This document shows positions 27,127 to 36,220 of a DNA stretch of 64,000 bases, in pieces. The notes beneath the pieces are model-generated. The model had not been told where the DNA came from. It did no database searches and worked only from the letters and a program-made list of their open reading frames with translations. The position numbers and the translations under genes were made by a program. The stretch lies in assembly GCA_000751595.1 (NCBI GenBank), contig CCMH01000006.1, positions 124,001 to 188,000 on the forward strand, in the 5' to 3' direction. Numbering within the stretch: position 1 is the first letter of the stretch; every line of letters starts with the position of its first letter. The stretch comes from Weeksella massiliensis. GTDB taxonomy: Bacteria; Bacteroidota; Bacteroidia; Flavobacteriales; Weeksellaceae.

Positions 27127-27699
27127 TTAATGATTGATAAAAACAACTTTATCTTCAATTGGTTTACGTTCTGCTTTGCGTTCTCTGTCGGCAACTTTCC
27201 CTAAATAAAAAATTCCGACACATTTTTCTCCTTCTTGCATCGGCGTAAACTCGTCCATATTTGCAATAATATTTGTTGGCGATGACCAATAAGAAACGAT
27301 GTTAAGCGTTCCGCACATCAACCACATATTTTGTACAGCCATCGCAGTAGAAGCCAACTCTTCCCATTCTGGCACTTTTCCGGTATCTACAAACGAGATA
27401 AGAATTATTGCTTGAGATTTATCACATTTCTCGGCCATATCGTTCAATTTTCGCTCACTCAAATTTTCGGGTGAAGTCGATTGCACATATACACGTTTCA
27501 TGAATTCTTTCAATCGTTCTTTCCCTTCTCCTTGCACAATCTTGAAACGCCAAGGCTCGGTTTTTTTATGCGTTGGTGCCCAATTCGCTGCTTCTAACAA
27601 GAGTTTCAGTTCGTCTTCTGATATTTTTTCGTCGGTATATTCTATCGGAAATATTGATCTTCTCTCTTGAAATATTTTTAATAAATCACTGGAAACCAT
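27127..27699 (-). CDS. nitroreductase family protein
   Basis: 190 residues, YdjA-like. Motifs are RRSIFPIEYTDEKI near the start, LLEAANWAPTHKKTEPWRF (FMN site), and AMAVQNMWLMCGTLNIVSYWS. The family uses FMN and NAD(P)H to reduce nitro groups or quinone-like compounds; the physiological substrate is unknown. The frame is open to 27774, but the extra residues are low-complexity and overlap the divergent gene, so I chose the ATG at 27699. Confidence 0.87.
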   Translation of the reverse strand: MVSSDLLKIFQERRSIFPIEYTDEKISEDELKLLLEAANWAPTHKKTEPWRFKIVQGEGKERLKEFMKRVYVQSTSPENLSERKLNDMAEKCDKSQAIILISFVDTGKVPEWEELASTAMAVQNMWLMCGTLNIVSYWSSPTNIIANMDEFTPMQEGEKCVGIFYLGKVADRERKAERKPIEDKVVFINH

Positions 27700-27766
27700 A
27701 ATATTTTTTCTAAATTTTTTAATTATTTTTAACGAATCAAAATTACAAATTTTTAAACTAAAATCT

Positions 27767-28510
27767 ATGAACAAAATCGATCCACAAAAAATTCAACTTC
27801 ATCAAACCCAAAAATGGGATATAAAAATTGGTGATTATCTAAGCAAAGGTTTTGAAATCTATAAAAAAGAATGGGTAAATTATTCACTCTTTTCGTTGCT
27901 TTCACTCATCATTGCAATTGTTGCAGGTGCTACTGTAATTGGGATGTTCTTTGTTGCGCTCCCTTTATCTTTAGGCTATGCAGTGGCAACAGAAAAAGTA
28001 GAAAAAAATGAAACACTTTCTTTGAATGATTTTTTTAAGCCTTTCGACAAAACGATGCAACTTTTCATGTTGGCGCTCATTATTATCGGAGTAATCTTTG
28101 TTGGTTATTTAATTGCAGCTCTTCCTTTGGCTTTAACGTCGAATTCGGATGCAAATAATCCTTTATCTATATTTTCGATATTAATATTTTTCATCATTTC
28201 GCTCGTGATCATGTTGTTTGCCGTTTTCATTTTATTTGCGCCTTATTTGGTTTATTTTGGAAATTACTCGGCTTCAGACGCCATTAAAACTTCTATAAAA
28301 TTAGGAAAACAAAATGCATTAATGATATTTCTTTTCCTAGTTGTAAACGGAATTATCGGGCAATTGGGTGCGATTGCGTGTTATGTTGGGATGTTTGTAA
28401 CGCTTCCAATTTCATCGATTGCTATGTATCTAATGGTGAAAGACGCAATTCTTACGACGACAACAGAAAATGATAATTTTAACAATCTAACCACAACATT
28501 CAAGTCATAA
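27767..28510 (+). CDS. polytopic membrane protein, uncharacterised
   Basis: 247 residues with about five membrane segments (LFSLLSLIIAIVAGATVIG; LFMLALIIIGVIFVGYLI; ILIFFIISLVIMLFAVFIL; MIFLFLVVNGIIGQLGAIA; the last is a short one). The N-terminal GDYLSKGFEIYKKEWVNYS and the middle DAIKTSIKLGKQNALMIF repeat the same helical motif, as in DUF4013/DUF975-like proteins. No function is known. Its stop is directly followed by the pabB ATG, so it is co-transcribed. Confidence 0.7.
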   Translation: MNKIDPQKIQLHQTQKWDIKIGDYLSKGFEIYKKEWVNYSLFSLLSLIIAIVAGATVIGMFFVALPLSLGYAVATEKVEKNETLSLNDFFKPFDKTMQLFMLALIIIGVIFVGYLIAALPLALTSNSDANNPLSIFSILIFFIISLVIMLFAVFILFAPYLVYFGNYSASDAIKTSIKLGKQNALMIFLFLVVNGIIGQLGAIACYVGMFVTLPISSIAMYLMVKDAILTTTTENDNFNNLTTTFKS

Positions 28511-29461
28511 ATGAATCAGCAAGAATTCATCAAAACCATGAATAAATTAGGGAGCCAACGTGTTCCCTTTTTCTTTATGATTAACTTTCTGAAAACGGAA
28601 GCAGAGATTTTCCCCCTTTCAGAATTACCAGAAACTATTCAATATCAATTCAATACCCAAAAAAACACTTCTAATCAAACTATAGAATTGGAAAAAAAAC
28701 CGGTTTCGTTTGCGGAGTATCAGAAGAAGTTCGATTTGGTTCATGATGCGATTCTCCGTGGAGATTCTTATCTGTTGAACCTTACCCAACCAACGGCAAT
28801 AAAAACCGAAGCTAGTTTGCCATTTATTTTCGAGAATTCGCACGCGAAATTCAAACTTCTTACCGAAAATTTTGTGTGTTTTTCACCCGAGAGATTTGTC
28901 AAAATAGAGAATAATAAAATTTTTTCTTATCCGATGAAAGGAACGATTGATGCGACGATTCCCGATGCTGAAAAACGTATCCTATCAGACGAAAAAGAAG
29001 CGGCAGAACATGCTACAATTGTTGATTTAATCCGAAACGATCTAAGTCAAATCGCTGAAAATGTTAAGGTCACTCGTTATCGTTTTATCGATACGATTCA
29101 AACTCCACAACACACTTTGCTACAAGTTAGTTCGGAGATTGTTGGTGATTTACCTCCTAATTATGCAGCTCAATTGGGGACTATTTTCGATGCGCTTTTA
29201 CCCGCTGGTTCTATTTGTGGCGCACCCAAAGCAAAAACTTTGGAACTGATTTTGAAAGCTGAAGAATATGACCGAAATTACTACACAGGAGTTTTTGGCA
29301 TTTTCGATGGTAAAAACCTCGACAGTGCAGTCATGATTCGGTTTATAGAAAACATAAACGGTGATTTATACTACAAAAGTGGTGGTGGAATTACCAGTAA
29401 AAGCAATGCAGAAAGTGAATACAAAGAACTGTTACAGAAAATATACGTCCCCATTTGTTGA
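28511..29461 (+). CDS. pabB: aminodeoxychorismate synthase component I
   Basis: 316 residues, a compact chorismate-binding enzyme. Key sites are FSPERFV, YPMKGT (the PabB-type motif), DEKEAAEHATIVDLIRNDL, GSICGAPK and the C-terminal GGGITSKSNAESEY. It converts chorismate to 4-amino-4-deoxychorismate for folate. A glutamine amidotransferase subunit is not present here. It is followed by an overlapping pabC-type gene, giving the last two steps to 4-aminobenzoate. Confidence 0.88.
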   Translation: MNQQEFIKTMNKLGSQRVPFFFMINFLKTEAEIFPLSELPETIQYQFNTQKNTSNQTIELEKKPVSFAEYQKKFDLVHDAILRGDSYLLNLTQPTAIKTEASLPFIFENSHAKFKLLTENFVCFSPERFVKIENNKIFSYPMKGTIDATIPDAEKRILSDEKEAAEHATIVDLIRNDLSQIAENVKVTRYRFIDTIQTPQHTLLQVSSEIVGDLPPNYAAQLGTIFDALLPAGSICGAPKAKTLELILKAEEYDRNYYTGVFGIFDGKNLDSAVMIRFIENINGDLYYKSGGGITSKSNAESEYKELLQKIYVPIC

Positions 29462-30050
29462 GACTATTTGCCTGATCGATGGTGAACCTCGTCTTTTGCG
29501 CTACCATAACAGACGCCTAAATCATACACGAAAAATGATTTTTGGTTCGACGGATTTTATAGATTTAGCCGATTATATTCCAAAAGAAACTCAAAAAGGA
29601 AAACAAAAACTAAGAGTTTTGTACGATGAGACAATTTTATCTGTAAAAGTTTCTGATTATCAAATCAATGAATTACAAGAAATTAGCGCAGTTACGATTG
29701 ATCCTACATTTTCTTATACCTACAAATCAAGTGACCGAAATTATTTTGCTCAGTTACTCGAAGAACAAAATGCACAAGATTTAGTTTTGATACAAAACAA
29801 CCTCATCACAGACACCACTTTTTGCAATCTTATTTTTTCTGATGGAACCCGATGGTTAACCCCCGCACAGCCTTTGTTAGAAGGATGTATGCGCCAGAAC
29901 CTGATCGAAAATCACGGCGTTTTGCCTGCGATAATTAGAACAGAAGATTTGGATAAACTAATTAGTTTCAAACGAATTAATGCGATGAGAAGTTTTGAGG
30001 AAGCAGAAGAAACTCCTATTTCGGCGCTTCTTGTAAACCAAAAAAATTAA
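29406..30050 (+). CDS. aminotransferase class IV, aminodeoxychorismate lyase-like
   Basis: About 214 residues. The fold-type IV PLP pattern is present but shortened: FVETICLIDGEPRLLRYH near the start and NLITDTTFCNLIFSDGTRW with PLLEGCMRQNLI later. In this position it should cleave aminodeoxychorismate to 4-aminobenzoate and pyruvate (PabC role). The start is uncertain. The ATG at 29406 overlaps the end of pabB by 56 bases in another frame; no ATG, GTG or TTG exists closer to the conserved region. Confidence 0.78.
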   Translation: MQKVNTKNCYRKYTSPFVETICLIDGEPRLLRYHNRRLNHTRKMIFGSTDFIDLADYIPKETQKGKQKLRVLYDETILSVKVSDYQINELQEISAVTIDPTFSYTYKSSDRNYFAQLLEEQNAQDLVLIQNNLITDTTFCNLIFSDGTRWLTPAQPLLEGCMRQNLIENHGVLPAIIRTEDLDKLISFKRINAMRSFEEAEETPISALLVNQKN

Positions 30051-30062
30051 GGTTTTATTAAA

Positions 30063-30557
30063 TTATTTTTCGAATAATTGAGTAACAACTTCTTGAATCA
30101 AATCAAACTCATATCCTTTATAAGCCAAATAATTTCTTATTTTTTGTTGCTTTTTATAACTTTCGCGTTCATTTTTCAAACTCACATATTTTTTTTCAGC
30201 CAACTTTTCTAAGGTAGAATAATAAGCATCTTGATCTATCTCTGACCGAAAAGCTTCGAGAATCATTTTTTCTGGAATTTGTCTTTTTTTCAATTCCATT
30301 CGGAGTCTATTTTTTCCCCATTTTTTCTGATTAAATTTCCCTCTCACATATTGATTGGTAAACCTTTCTTCGTTGATAAAACCATATTGATATAACTTAC
30401 TGATTACTTCTTCTTTTGCTTCGGGAATCAGATTAAATTCGCGTAACTTCTGCTCTACTTCCCAGAAACAACGATCCTGATAAAGACAAAAATGTCCCAT
30501 TTTATCCTTTATTTCGTCGAGAGTAAAACTTTTTTTAGGAGATTCGTACGCGTTCAT
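30063..30557 (-). CDS. recX: regulatory protein RecX
   Basis: 164 residues with three-helix RecX repeats. Signatures are YQDRCFWEVEQKL, YGFINEERFTNQYVRGKF, GKNRLRMELKKRQIP and YLAYKGYEFDLIQEVV. RecX binds RecA filaments and limits recombination. On the minus strand TAATTTTG (plus-strand 30562-30569) just before the ATG is a good -7 box, again very close to the start. Convergent with pabC. Confidence 0.88.
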   Translation of the reverse strand: MNAYESPKKSFTLDEIKDKMGHFCLYQDRCFWEVEQKLREFNLIPEAKEEVISKLYQYGFINEERFTNQYVRGKFNQKKWGKNRLRMELKKRQIPEKMILEAFRSEIDQDAYYSTLEKLAEKKYVSLKNERESYKKQQKIRNYLAYKGYEFDLIQEVVTQLFEK

Positions 30558-30586
30558 TCAACAAAATTAACCGATTTTTTGGCAAT

Positions 30587-30622
30587 AAAAAACCCAAAGA
30601 GAACGATTGTCTTTGGGTTTTT
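30587..30622. terminator. terminator downstream of rpe
   Basis: AAAAACCCAAAGA pairs with TCTTTGGGTTTTT, a strong stem. Directly beside it is an inverted pair of the octamer GGTAGGAT (30623-30641). Confidence 0.88.
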
Positions 30623-30641
30623 GGTAGGATAATTTCCTACC
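30623..30641. repeat. inverted pair of the recurrent octamer
   Basis: GGTAGGATAATTTCCTACC: seven bases of the window's recurrent octamer and its complement face each other around a five-base loop, next to the rpe terminator. Confidence 0.6.
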
Positions 30642-30659
30642 GAAACAATAATATTTTTT

Positions 30660-31307
30660 TTATGCTTTAACTAACTCAGCAATGTATTCAGTCGGATTTT
30701 CTGCGTTGAAAACGGCACTTCCCGCAACCAAAGCATCTGCTCCGGCAGCAATCAATTTAGGTGCATTTTCGGTGTTTACTCCACCATCGACCTCGATAAT
30801 CAAAGCTGGATTGTATTCTTTTTTCATCGCGGCTAATTTTTCGATTTTTCGATAAGTATTTTCGATAAATTTCTGACCACCAAATCCAGGATTAACACTC
30901 ATTATCAACACCAAATCAAGCTCTTCTATCACATCTTCTAAAACCGAAACCGGTGTGTGTGGATTGAGTGCTACGCCCGCCTTCATCCCTTCTGCTTTTA
31001 TCGCCTGAAGAGTTCTATTCAAATGCGTACTCGCCTCATAATGAACCGTTAATATATCGGCACCAACTTGTCTAAAAGTCGAAATATATCGATCTGGTTC
31101 TATAATCATCAAATGCACATCGAGGACCTTATCGGTCAGTTGATTGATACGATCGATAATTGGCATCCCATAAGAAATATTAGGTACGAAAACGCCGTCC
31201 ATCACATCGAGATGAAACCATTGAGCTTGCGATTTATTCACCATTTCGATATCTTTCCCGAGGTGGGCGAAATCCGCAGCCAAAATTGAAGGGGCAATAA
31301 TAGCCAT
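30660..31307 (-). CDS. rpe: ribulose-phosphate 3-epimerase
   Basis: 215 residues, a TIM barrel. Motifs are APSILAADFAHLG, HLDVMDGVFVPN with the metal-binding residues, SVNPGFGGQKF and EVDGGVNTENAP. It interconverts ribulose-5-phosphate and xylulose-5-phosphate in the pentose phosphate pathway. Monocistronic between terminators. Confidence 0.96.
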   Translation of the reverse strand: MAIIAPSILAADFAHLGKDIEMVNKSQAQWFHLDVMDGVFVPNISYGMPIIDRINQLTDKVLDVHLMIIEPDRYISTFRQVGADILTVHYEASTHLNRTLQAIKAEGMKAGVALNPHTPVSVLEDVIEELDLVLIMSVNPGFGGQKFIENTYRKIEKLAAMKKEYNPALIIEVDGGVNTENAPKLIAAGADALVAGSAVFNAENPTEYIAELVKA

Positions 31308-31401
31308 AGTTATTTATGTTTTGTTTGTTTGTGCAAATTTAAGAATAAAAAAATCGCTTATTCTCAACTGTATATTTTTATTTCTAATGATTCTTTTAGA
31401 C

Positions 31402-31447
31402 AAAAAAAAACACTAAAACCATGAATCGTTTTAGTGTTTTTATTTTT
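31402..31447 (-). terminator. terminator of the sigma factor gene
   Basis: AAAACACTAAAAC pairs with GTTTTAGTGTTTT, with A/T runs, directly after the stop of the sigma factor gene. Confidence 0.82.
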
Positions 31448-32314
31448 TTATCGACCGATGTAAGTCTTTAAGATTTTAGATCGCGAAGTATGTTTCAATC
31501 GACGGATTGCTTTTTCTTTGATCTGACGTACACGTTCTCTTGTGAGGTCAAATGTTTCACCGATTTCTTCTAAGGTCATCGGGTGAGCACCATTGAGCCC
31601 GAAATATAAACGGATAAGGTCAGCCTCTCTCGGAGTTAAAGTCTGTAAAGCACGTTCGATTTCTACTCGCAACGATTCTATCATCAAAACATTATCGGGT
31701 GAAGGAGATTCACCAATATTCAATACATCGTATAAGTTAGAATCTTCCCCTTCTACCAAAGGTGCATCCATCGATACGTGACGACCTGAGTTTTTGAGGG
31801 ATTCTTTTACGTCTCCTTCGGACATGTCCAACACTTCTGAAATTTCTTCTGCAGATGGAGCACGTTCGTGTTCTTGTTCTAATAAAGCATAAGCTTTATT
31901 AATTTTATTAATCGATCCAATTTTATTGAGCGGTAAACGAACAATACGAGATTGTTCTGCTAAGGCTTGTAAAATAGATTGACGAATCCACCAAACGGCA
32001 TAGGAAATGAATTTAAAACCACGCGTTTCATCAAAACGTTGTGCAGCTTTAATCAAACCTAAATTCCCTTCGTTAATTAAATCCGGTAAACTTAATCCTT
32101 GGTTCTGATATTGTTTAGCTACTGACACCACAAAACGTAAGTTTGCTTTTGTTAATTTCTCCAACGCTACACGGTCTCCCGCTTTTATACGCTGCGCTAA
32201 TTCTACTTCTTCTTCTGCGGTAATCAGATCTACTTTCCCTATCTCTTGCAAGTATTTGTCCAACGATGCGGTTTCACGATTGGTAACCTGTTTGGTAATT
32301 TTAAGCTGTCTCAT
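31448..32314 (-). CDS. rpoD: primary sigma factor (RpoD/SigA type)
   Basis: 288 residues, the short Bacteroidota form without region 1.1. Region 1.2 is at the start ([20 protein letters not shown]). Region 2 has [21 protein letters not shown] and [13 protein letters not shown], and region 4 ends in the helix-turn-helix [20 protein letters not shown]. It directs RNA polymerase to housekeeping promoters. In Bacteroidota these read TTG at -33 and TAnnTTTG at -7, and many such boxes are present in this window. Confidence 0.95.
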   Translation of the reverse strand: MRQLKITKQVTNRETASLDKYLQEIGKVDLITAEEEVELAQRIKAGDRVALEKLTKANLRFVVSVAKQYQNQGLSLPDLINEGNLGLIKAAQRFDETRGFKFISYAVWWIRQSILQALAEQSRIVRLPLNKIGSINKINKAYALLEQEHERAPSAEEISEVLDMSEGDVKESLKNSGRHVSMDAPLVEGEDSNLYDVLNIGESPSPDNVLMIESLRVEIERALQTLTPREADLIRLYFGLNGAHPMTLEEIGETFDLTRERVRQIKEKAIRRLKHTSRSKILKTYIGR

Positions 32315-32457
32315 TAAACGAAATCTCTAAAAAATTTATTAATTAACTAAAATTGCGAATATATATTTTGCAAGTAGAAAGCATAATGCAATGCATCTAC
32401 ATATAGGTATACGTAAAAAAGTAGGAAAAGGTTACAAAAAAATAATATAATTTTATT

Positions 32458-33399
32458 TTAAGCTTGTTTTATGGCCTCTAATATCATGTGCGCAGCTAAT
32501 TTCGATGTCTGATTATCTCGATCTAAACTCGGATTGACTTCTGCCAAATCGAACAAGCGCAATTTACCCGATTTTGCTATCAACTTCACTAAATATTTCA
32601 CCTGAAAAGGAGTTAGTCCATTGATACTCGGTGCGCTAACTCCGGGCGCGTAAGCCACATCAAAAACATCCATATCGAGAGAAAGATAGACAGCATCTAC
32701 CGAGGTTAGTTTTAGTCGAAGATTGCTCAACATCTGTTCGAAATTGAAATGGATTTCGTCTGCTAAATGATAATTCACTTTCCAGATTTCGGCACGTTTG
32801 AAAAGCGCCATCGTATTCCCGTTTTCTTGCACACCAAAGACAGAATAATCGAAGGTACGATTTTCTTCTTCGCAAAATTGATGCATCTCGAAAAAAGGTG
32901 TACCCGAAGAAGTTTCGGGACTTGGGCTACGTAAATCGAAATGCGCATCGATATTGATAATCGCAATATTCTGATAATGTTTCGCAAGGGCTAAATAATT
33001 TCCTAAGGCTGTTTCGTGTCCGCCACCGATTACGATTGGTAATTGATTTTTGGATAGGATTTCATCCACCTTATCTATTTGTAGCAATCGTGCACCTTCT
33101 AAATCATCATCCAAACAAAGAATGTTTCCGGCATCGGCAATGGATTTTTCGATCGGATTGAAATGCACCGGTAAATTAGCCAGCGCTTTTCGGATCTCGT
33201 TCGGAGCTTCAGCGGCACCAACTCGACCTTTATTTCGCTTCACTCCTTCATCCGAACTAAAACCCAACAATACTTGTTTATAAGCTTCTGTTTCTTGGTA
33301 TTCTTGTACAATTTGATGAATTCGGATTCCATCTAAACCATCTTCTTCATCGTTTCGGCCTTGCCAAATTGTAGGATCGAATTTTTGTAGTTCTTTCAT
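32458..33399 (-). CDS. hutG: formimidoylglutamase-like ureohydrolase
   Basis: 313 residues of the arginase/agmatinase family. Mn ligands are visible in GGGHET (His128), NIDAHFDLR (residues 149-157) and SLDMDVFD later, followed by APGVSAPSINGLTP. In Flavobacteriia this branch is usually annotated as formimidoylglutamase of histidine degradation. Other hut genes are not nearby, so agmatinase or arginase activity cannot be excluded. The start overlaps the stop of the TRIC-type gene by four bases (ATGA). Confidence 0.82.
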   Translation of the reverse strand: MKELQKFDPTIWQGRNDEEDGLDGIRIHQIVQEYQETEAYKQVLLGFSSDEGVKRNKGRVGAAEAPNEIRKALANLPVHFNPIEKSIADAGNILCLDDDLEGARLLQIDKVDEILSKNQLPIVIGGGHETALGNYLALAKHYQNIAIINIDAHFDLRSPSPETSSGTPFFEMHQFCEEENRTFDYSVFGVQENGNTMALFKRAEIWKVNYHLADEIHFNFEQMLSNLRLKLTSVDAVYLSLDMDVFDVAYAPGVSAPSINGLTPFQVKYLVKLIAKSGKLRLFDLAEVNPSLDRDNQTSKLAAHMILEAIKQA

Positions 33400-34004
33400 T
33401 TATAAAACTTAGGGAGTGAAATATTATAACGCACTGTTAACATCCGAACAAGGACAATAACAGCACCCGAAATTACGAAATTTATGTTACGATTGCAACC
33501 AAAAGAATCGAGTACCAAATAAAGAACACCACCCAAAACACATGCTGTAGCATAGATTTCTTGCATAAAAATTATGGGGGTTCTACTGATAAGCGCATCG
33601 CGCAAGACGCCTCCCATTACCGCGGTGAACATTCCCATCAGGACCGAAATAAAATTATTGGCACCAAAACTTTGTGCTTTTTCTAATCCTACAATTGTAA
33701 AAAGCGCAATCCCAATCGTATCAAAAAGCAGAAGCGTAGTTCGCCAACGCGACAAAACTTTGGTAAAAATTGCGGTGAGAAGAATTCCAGCAAAAACGGC
33801 ATAGATCAAATTCATGTCTTCCATCCAAACCAACGGATGACTATCGAGAAACAAATCGCGCAGAGTTCCGCCTCCTATCGCAGTAATAAAGGCGATAAAT
33901 GTGATCCCAAACCAATCGTGTTTTTGTCTTTCATCTCCGGCCAAAGCACCCGAAATAGCAAACACTACGGTTCCAAAAAGTTCGAATATATATTGTATGG
34001 TCAT
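33396..34004 (-). CDS. trimeric intracellular cation (TRIC) channel family protein (UPF0126)
   Basis: 202 residues, seven membrane helices. Two repeats carry the family motifs: FAISGALAGDERQKHDWFG then AIGGGTLRDLFLDSHPLVW, and TIVGLEKAQSFG then MGGVLRDALISRTPIIF. Bacterial TRIC homologues are cation channels in the inner membrane. It is translationally coupled to hutG, a pairing that may be accidental. On the minus strand TATATTTG (plus-strand 34045-34052) is a candidate -7 box. Confidence 0.87.
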   Translation of the reverse strand: MTIQYIFELFGTVVFAISGALAGDERQKHDWFGITFIAFITAIGGGTLRDLFLDSHPLVWMEDMNLIYAVFAGILLTAIFTKVLSRWRTTLLLFDTIGIALFTIVGLEKAQSFGANNFISVLMGMFTAVMGGVLRDALISRTPIIFMQEIYATACVLGGVLYLVLDSFGCNRNINFVISGAVIVLVRMLTVRYNISLPKFYK

Positions 34005-34075
34005 CTAAAAATTTGCTTAATTGACTATTTGTGCATCATTTTTGCAAATATAAAAATATTGAAGAATAAAAGATT

Positions 34076-35053
34076 TTGAAACAGTTTACAATTGCCTTTT
34101 ATAATGTTGAGAATTTTTATGCTCGACAATTACATCCTACCGACGAAGAATCGTTTATAGTGGGCAATAAACAAAAATGGAATACAAGTCGGTATGCGAA
34201 AAAACTCGATCAGGTTTGTACGACGCTTCATCATTTAGGCAGACAAGAAACAGGGAGTTCTCCTACTTTTATCGGTTTGGCCGAAGTAGAAAATGCGTTT
34301 GTTTTAGAAGATATTGTTTCTCATCCGCAACTTTTTTCGGATGGGTATGATTATGTTTTTTACGATTCGCTCGATGAACGAAATATCAATGTGGCATTGT
34401 TGTACAAAAAAGACGAAACCGAAATTCTAGATTCGAAACCGATCCGAGTGGTTTTCCGTAATGCATTGGGAATCCGTTCATACACCCGCGATGTTTTGTG
34501 GGTGAAAGCGAAACATTATGATGAAATTTTACATCTTTATGTTTTGCACTTACCGTCTAAAAGAGATGGATTGCTCAATCAACACAAGCGATCAAATATC
34601 CTGCAAGTCCTGAAAAATGAATTGGATAGTTTGTACGCAAAAGAACACGAACCCAATGTGGTCATGATGGGAGATTTTAACGACACTCCGAACAATTCTC
34701 AACTAATCAATATTCTATCCACGAAGGCAAATTTACAAGATGTTCGGTCGAATGATTTATTTAATCCGTTTGTGAAAATGATGAATTACGACACAGGAAC
34801 GATTGTGTACAAAAAACAACGCTTGATCTTTGATCAAATGTTATTTTCGAAAAATTTCATAAAAAAAGAATCTTTTTTTCATTGGAATAAATCGCATATT
34901 TTTAACCCTAATAAATTCATTTTTAATAATTTAAACAACCCATCGCAACCCCAAAACACTTTCAAGGGGAAAAATTATTTTGGAGGTCCGAGCGACCATT
35001 TTCCAATTATTAGCATTATTAATTATAACTTTGCGTTACGAGACAATACGTAA
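34076..35053 (+). CDS. endonuclease/exonuclease/phosphatase family protein
   Basis: 325 residues without signal peptide. Catalytic motifs of the DNase I-like fold are in order: FYNVENFY, GLAEVEN, LHLPSKRDG, MGDFNDTP and the terminal SDHFPII. The substrate (DNA, phosphoester or lipid) is unknown. The start codon is TTG at 34076; the first in-frame ATG lies deep inside the conserved domain, so TTG is needed. The stretch 35054-35231 after it holds no gene; it has a small stem (35181-35188 with 35197-35204) whose loop contains part of a GGTAGGAT copy. Confidence 0.82.
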   Translation: MKQFTIAFYNVENFYARQLHPTDEESFIVGNKQKWNTSRYAKKLDQVCTTLHHLGRQETGSSPTFIGLAEVENAFVLEDIVSHPQLFSDGYDYVFYDSLDERNINVALLYKKDETEILDSKPIRVVFRNALGIRSYTRDVLWVKAKHYDEILHLYVLHLPSKRDGLLNQHKRSNILQVLKNELDSLYAKEHEPNVVMMGDFNDTPNNSQLINILSTKANLQDVRSNDLFNPFVKMMNYDTGTIVYKKQRLIFDQMLFSKNFIKKESFFHWNKSHIFNPNKFIFNNLNNPSQPQNTFKGKNYFGGPSDHFPIISIINYNFALRDNT

Positions 35054-35231
35054 ACGAAAGAAATTTCGGGGTAGTTTTTTAGGGTAAAACTCTAAAAATC
35101 AACATCCTAAATAAATCAAAAAATTACTTTCGAAATTGTTTCACAACCAACTTAATAAATTGAAACCGCATTCGACCAAGTTTTTGGTAGGATGAAACCA
35201 AAAAGAAAAGATTATTAAGCAAAGCGATAAA

Positions 35232-35975
35232 ATGACTGTTAAAGATTATTTAGATTCAACCTATTTGAAAACGCCCGAACAAGCCGGAATTTCGAACTCA
35301 GAAACGTTGAACAAAGTACACGAAGTTACCCAAGAAGCTATAGACAATGGCTTTTTTGCGGTAATGATTCGGCCCGATTATGTACGGTCGGTACGCGAGT
35401 TATTAGATGCACAAGGCTCTAAAGTGCAACTCGGGACGGTCATCGATTTCCCAGAAGGAACTGCCGAGGTTGATGAAAAATTGCGTGAAGCCCAGAAAGC
35501 GATTGCCGATGGTGCAGATGAATTGGATTTTGTGATTAACTATAACGCCCTCAAAAAAGGAGATGTAGAAAAAGTGAGCGAAGAAGTAGAATCTTGCACA
35601 CGTGTTGCGCTACGAGAAGGAAAAGTTATTAAATGGATTATCGAAACGGCGGCTCTTACCGACCAAGAAATTGTTCGCATTACGCAGTTGATTCGAGATA
35701 TTGTCCTCGAAAAAATTGGAGAAGACGTAGCAGACCGTGTTTTTGTGAAATCATCTACCGGATTTTTCGAAACCCCGAATGGTGAACCCAATGGTGCTAA
35801 TGAGCACGTGATAAAACTGATGTTAGATAATGCAGGTCCTCTTCCTGTAAAAGCTTCGGGTGGCGTTCGCTCGTATGAAGAAGCAAAACAGATGATCGAC
35901 TTGGGCGTAAAACGTATCGGAACGTCTTCTGCTCTTGCCATTGTAAAAGGTTTACCGAGCAAAGAAGATTATTAA
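35232..35975 (+). CDS. deoC: deoxyribose-phosphate aldolase
   Basis: 247 residues, a TIM barrel. Schiff-base Lys173 is in FVKSSTGF and the second active-site Lys207 is in VKASGGVRSYEEA. It splits 2-deoxyribose-5-phosphate into glyceraldehyde-3-phosphate and acetaldehyde in deoxynucleoside catabolism. Other deo genes are not in the window. It is convergent with the feo operon and shares a strong terminator with it. Confidence 0.94.
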   Translation: MTVKDYLDSTYLKTPEQAGISNSETLNKVHEVTQEAIDNGFFAVMIRPDYVRSVRELLDAQGSKVQLGTVIDFPEGTAEVDEKLREAQKAIADGADELDFVINYNALKKGDVEKVSEEVESCTRVALREGKVIKWIIETAALTDQEIVRITQLIRDIVLEKIGEDVADRVFVKSSTGFFETPNGEPNGANEHVIKLMLDNAGPLPVKASGGVRSYEEAKQMIDLGVKRIGTSSALAIVKGLPSKEDY

Positions 35976-36017
35976 TCTCTCCACGATTGATAGATAGCAA
36001 TCAGCTATTCCACATAA

Positions 36018-36047
36018 AAAAAGTGCTTCCTCAGGAAGCACTTTTTT
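36018..36047. terminator. terminator shared by deoC and the feo operon, overlapping a stop codon
   Basis: AAAAAAGTGCTTCC and GGAAGCACTTTTTT pair around a four-base loop. On the minus strand the stop codon of the FeoB-associated gene (36031-36033) is in the loop, so the gene's last five codons form one arm of the hairpin. Confidence 0.9.
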
Positions 36048-36201
36048 GTTTGTCTTTCGGTTCTATTGTTGCAGAACAACCACAGCCTTTGCTGCATTGT
36101 TTTTTACCTTTCATAGCATCTTTTATCATTTTTGCGACATACCAAATGGCAAACACAAAAACGATGGCTATAAAACCATATTGTACATAGATATTCGACA
36201 T
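36031..36201 (-). CDS. FeoB-associated Cys-rich membrane protein
   Basis: 56 residues. One membrane helix (FIAIVFVFAIWYVAKMI) is followed by a Lys-rich stretch and the Cys cluster CSKGCGC, the pattern of the small FeoB-associated family. It lies 19 bases downstream of feoB on the same strand. It probably assists FeoB in the inner membrane, perhaps by metal binding; the mechanism is not known. Its 3' end doubles as a terminator arm. Confidence 0.88.
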   Translation of the reverse strand: MSNIYVQYGFIAIVFVFAIWYVAKMIKDAMKGKKQCSKGCGCSATIEPKDKQKSAS

Positions 36202-36220
36202 CGTAATTTTTTATTATAAA

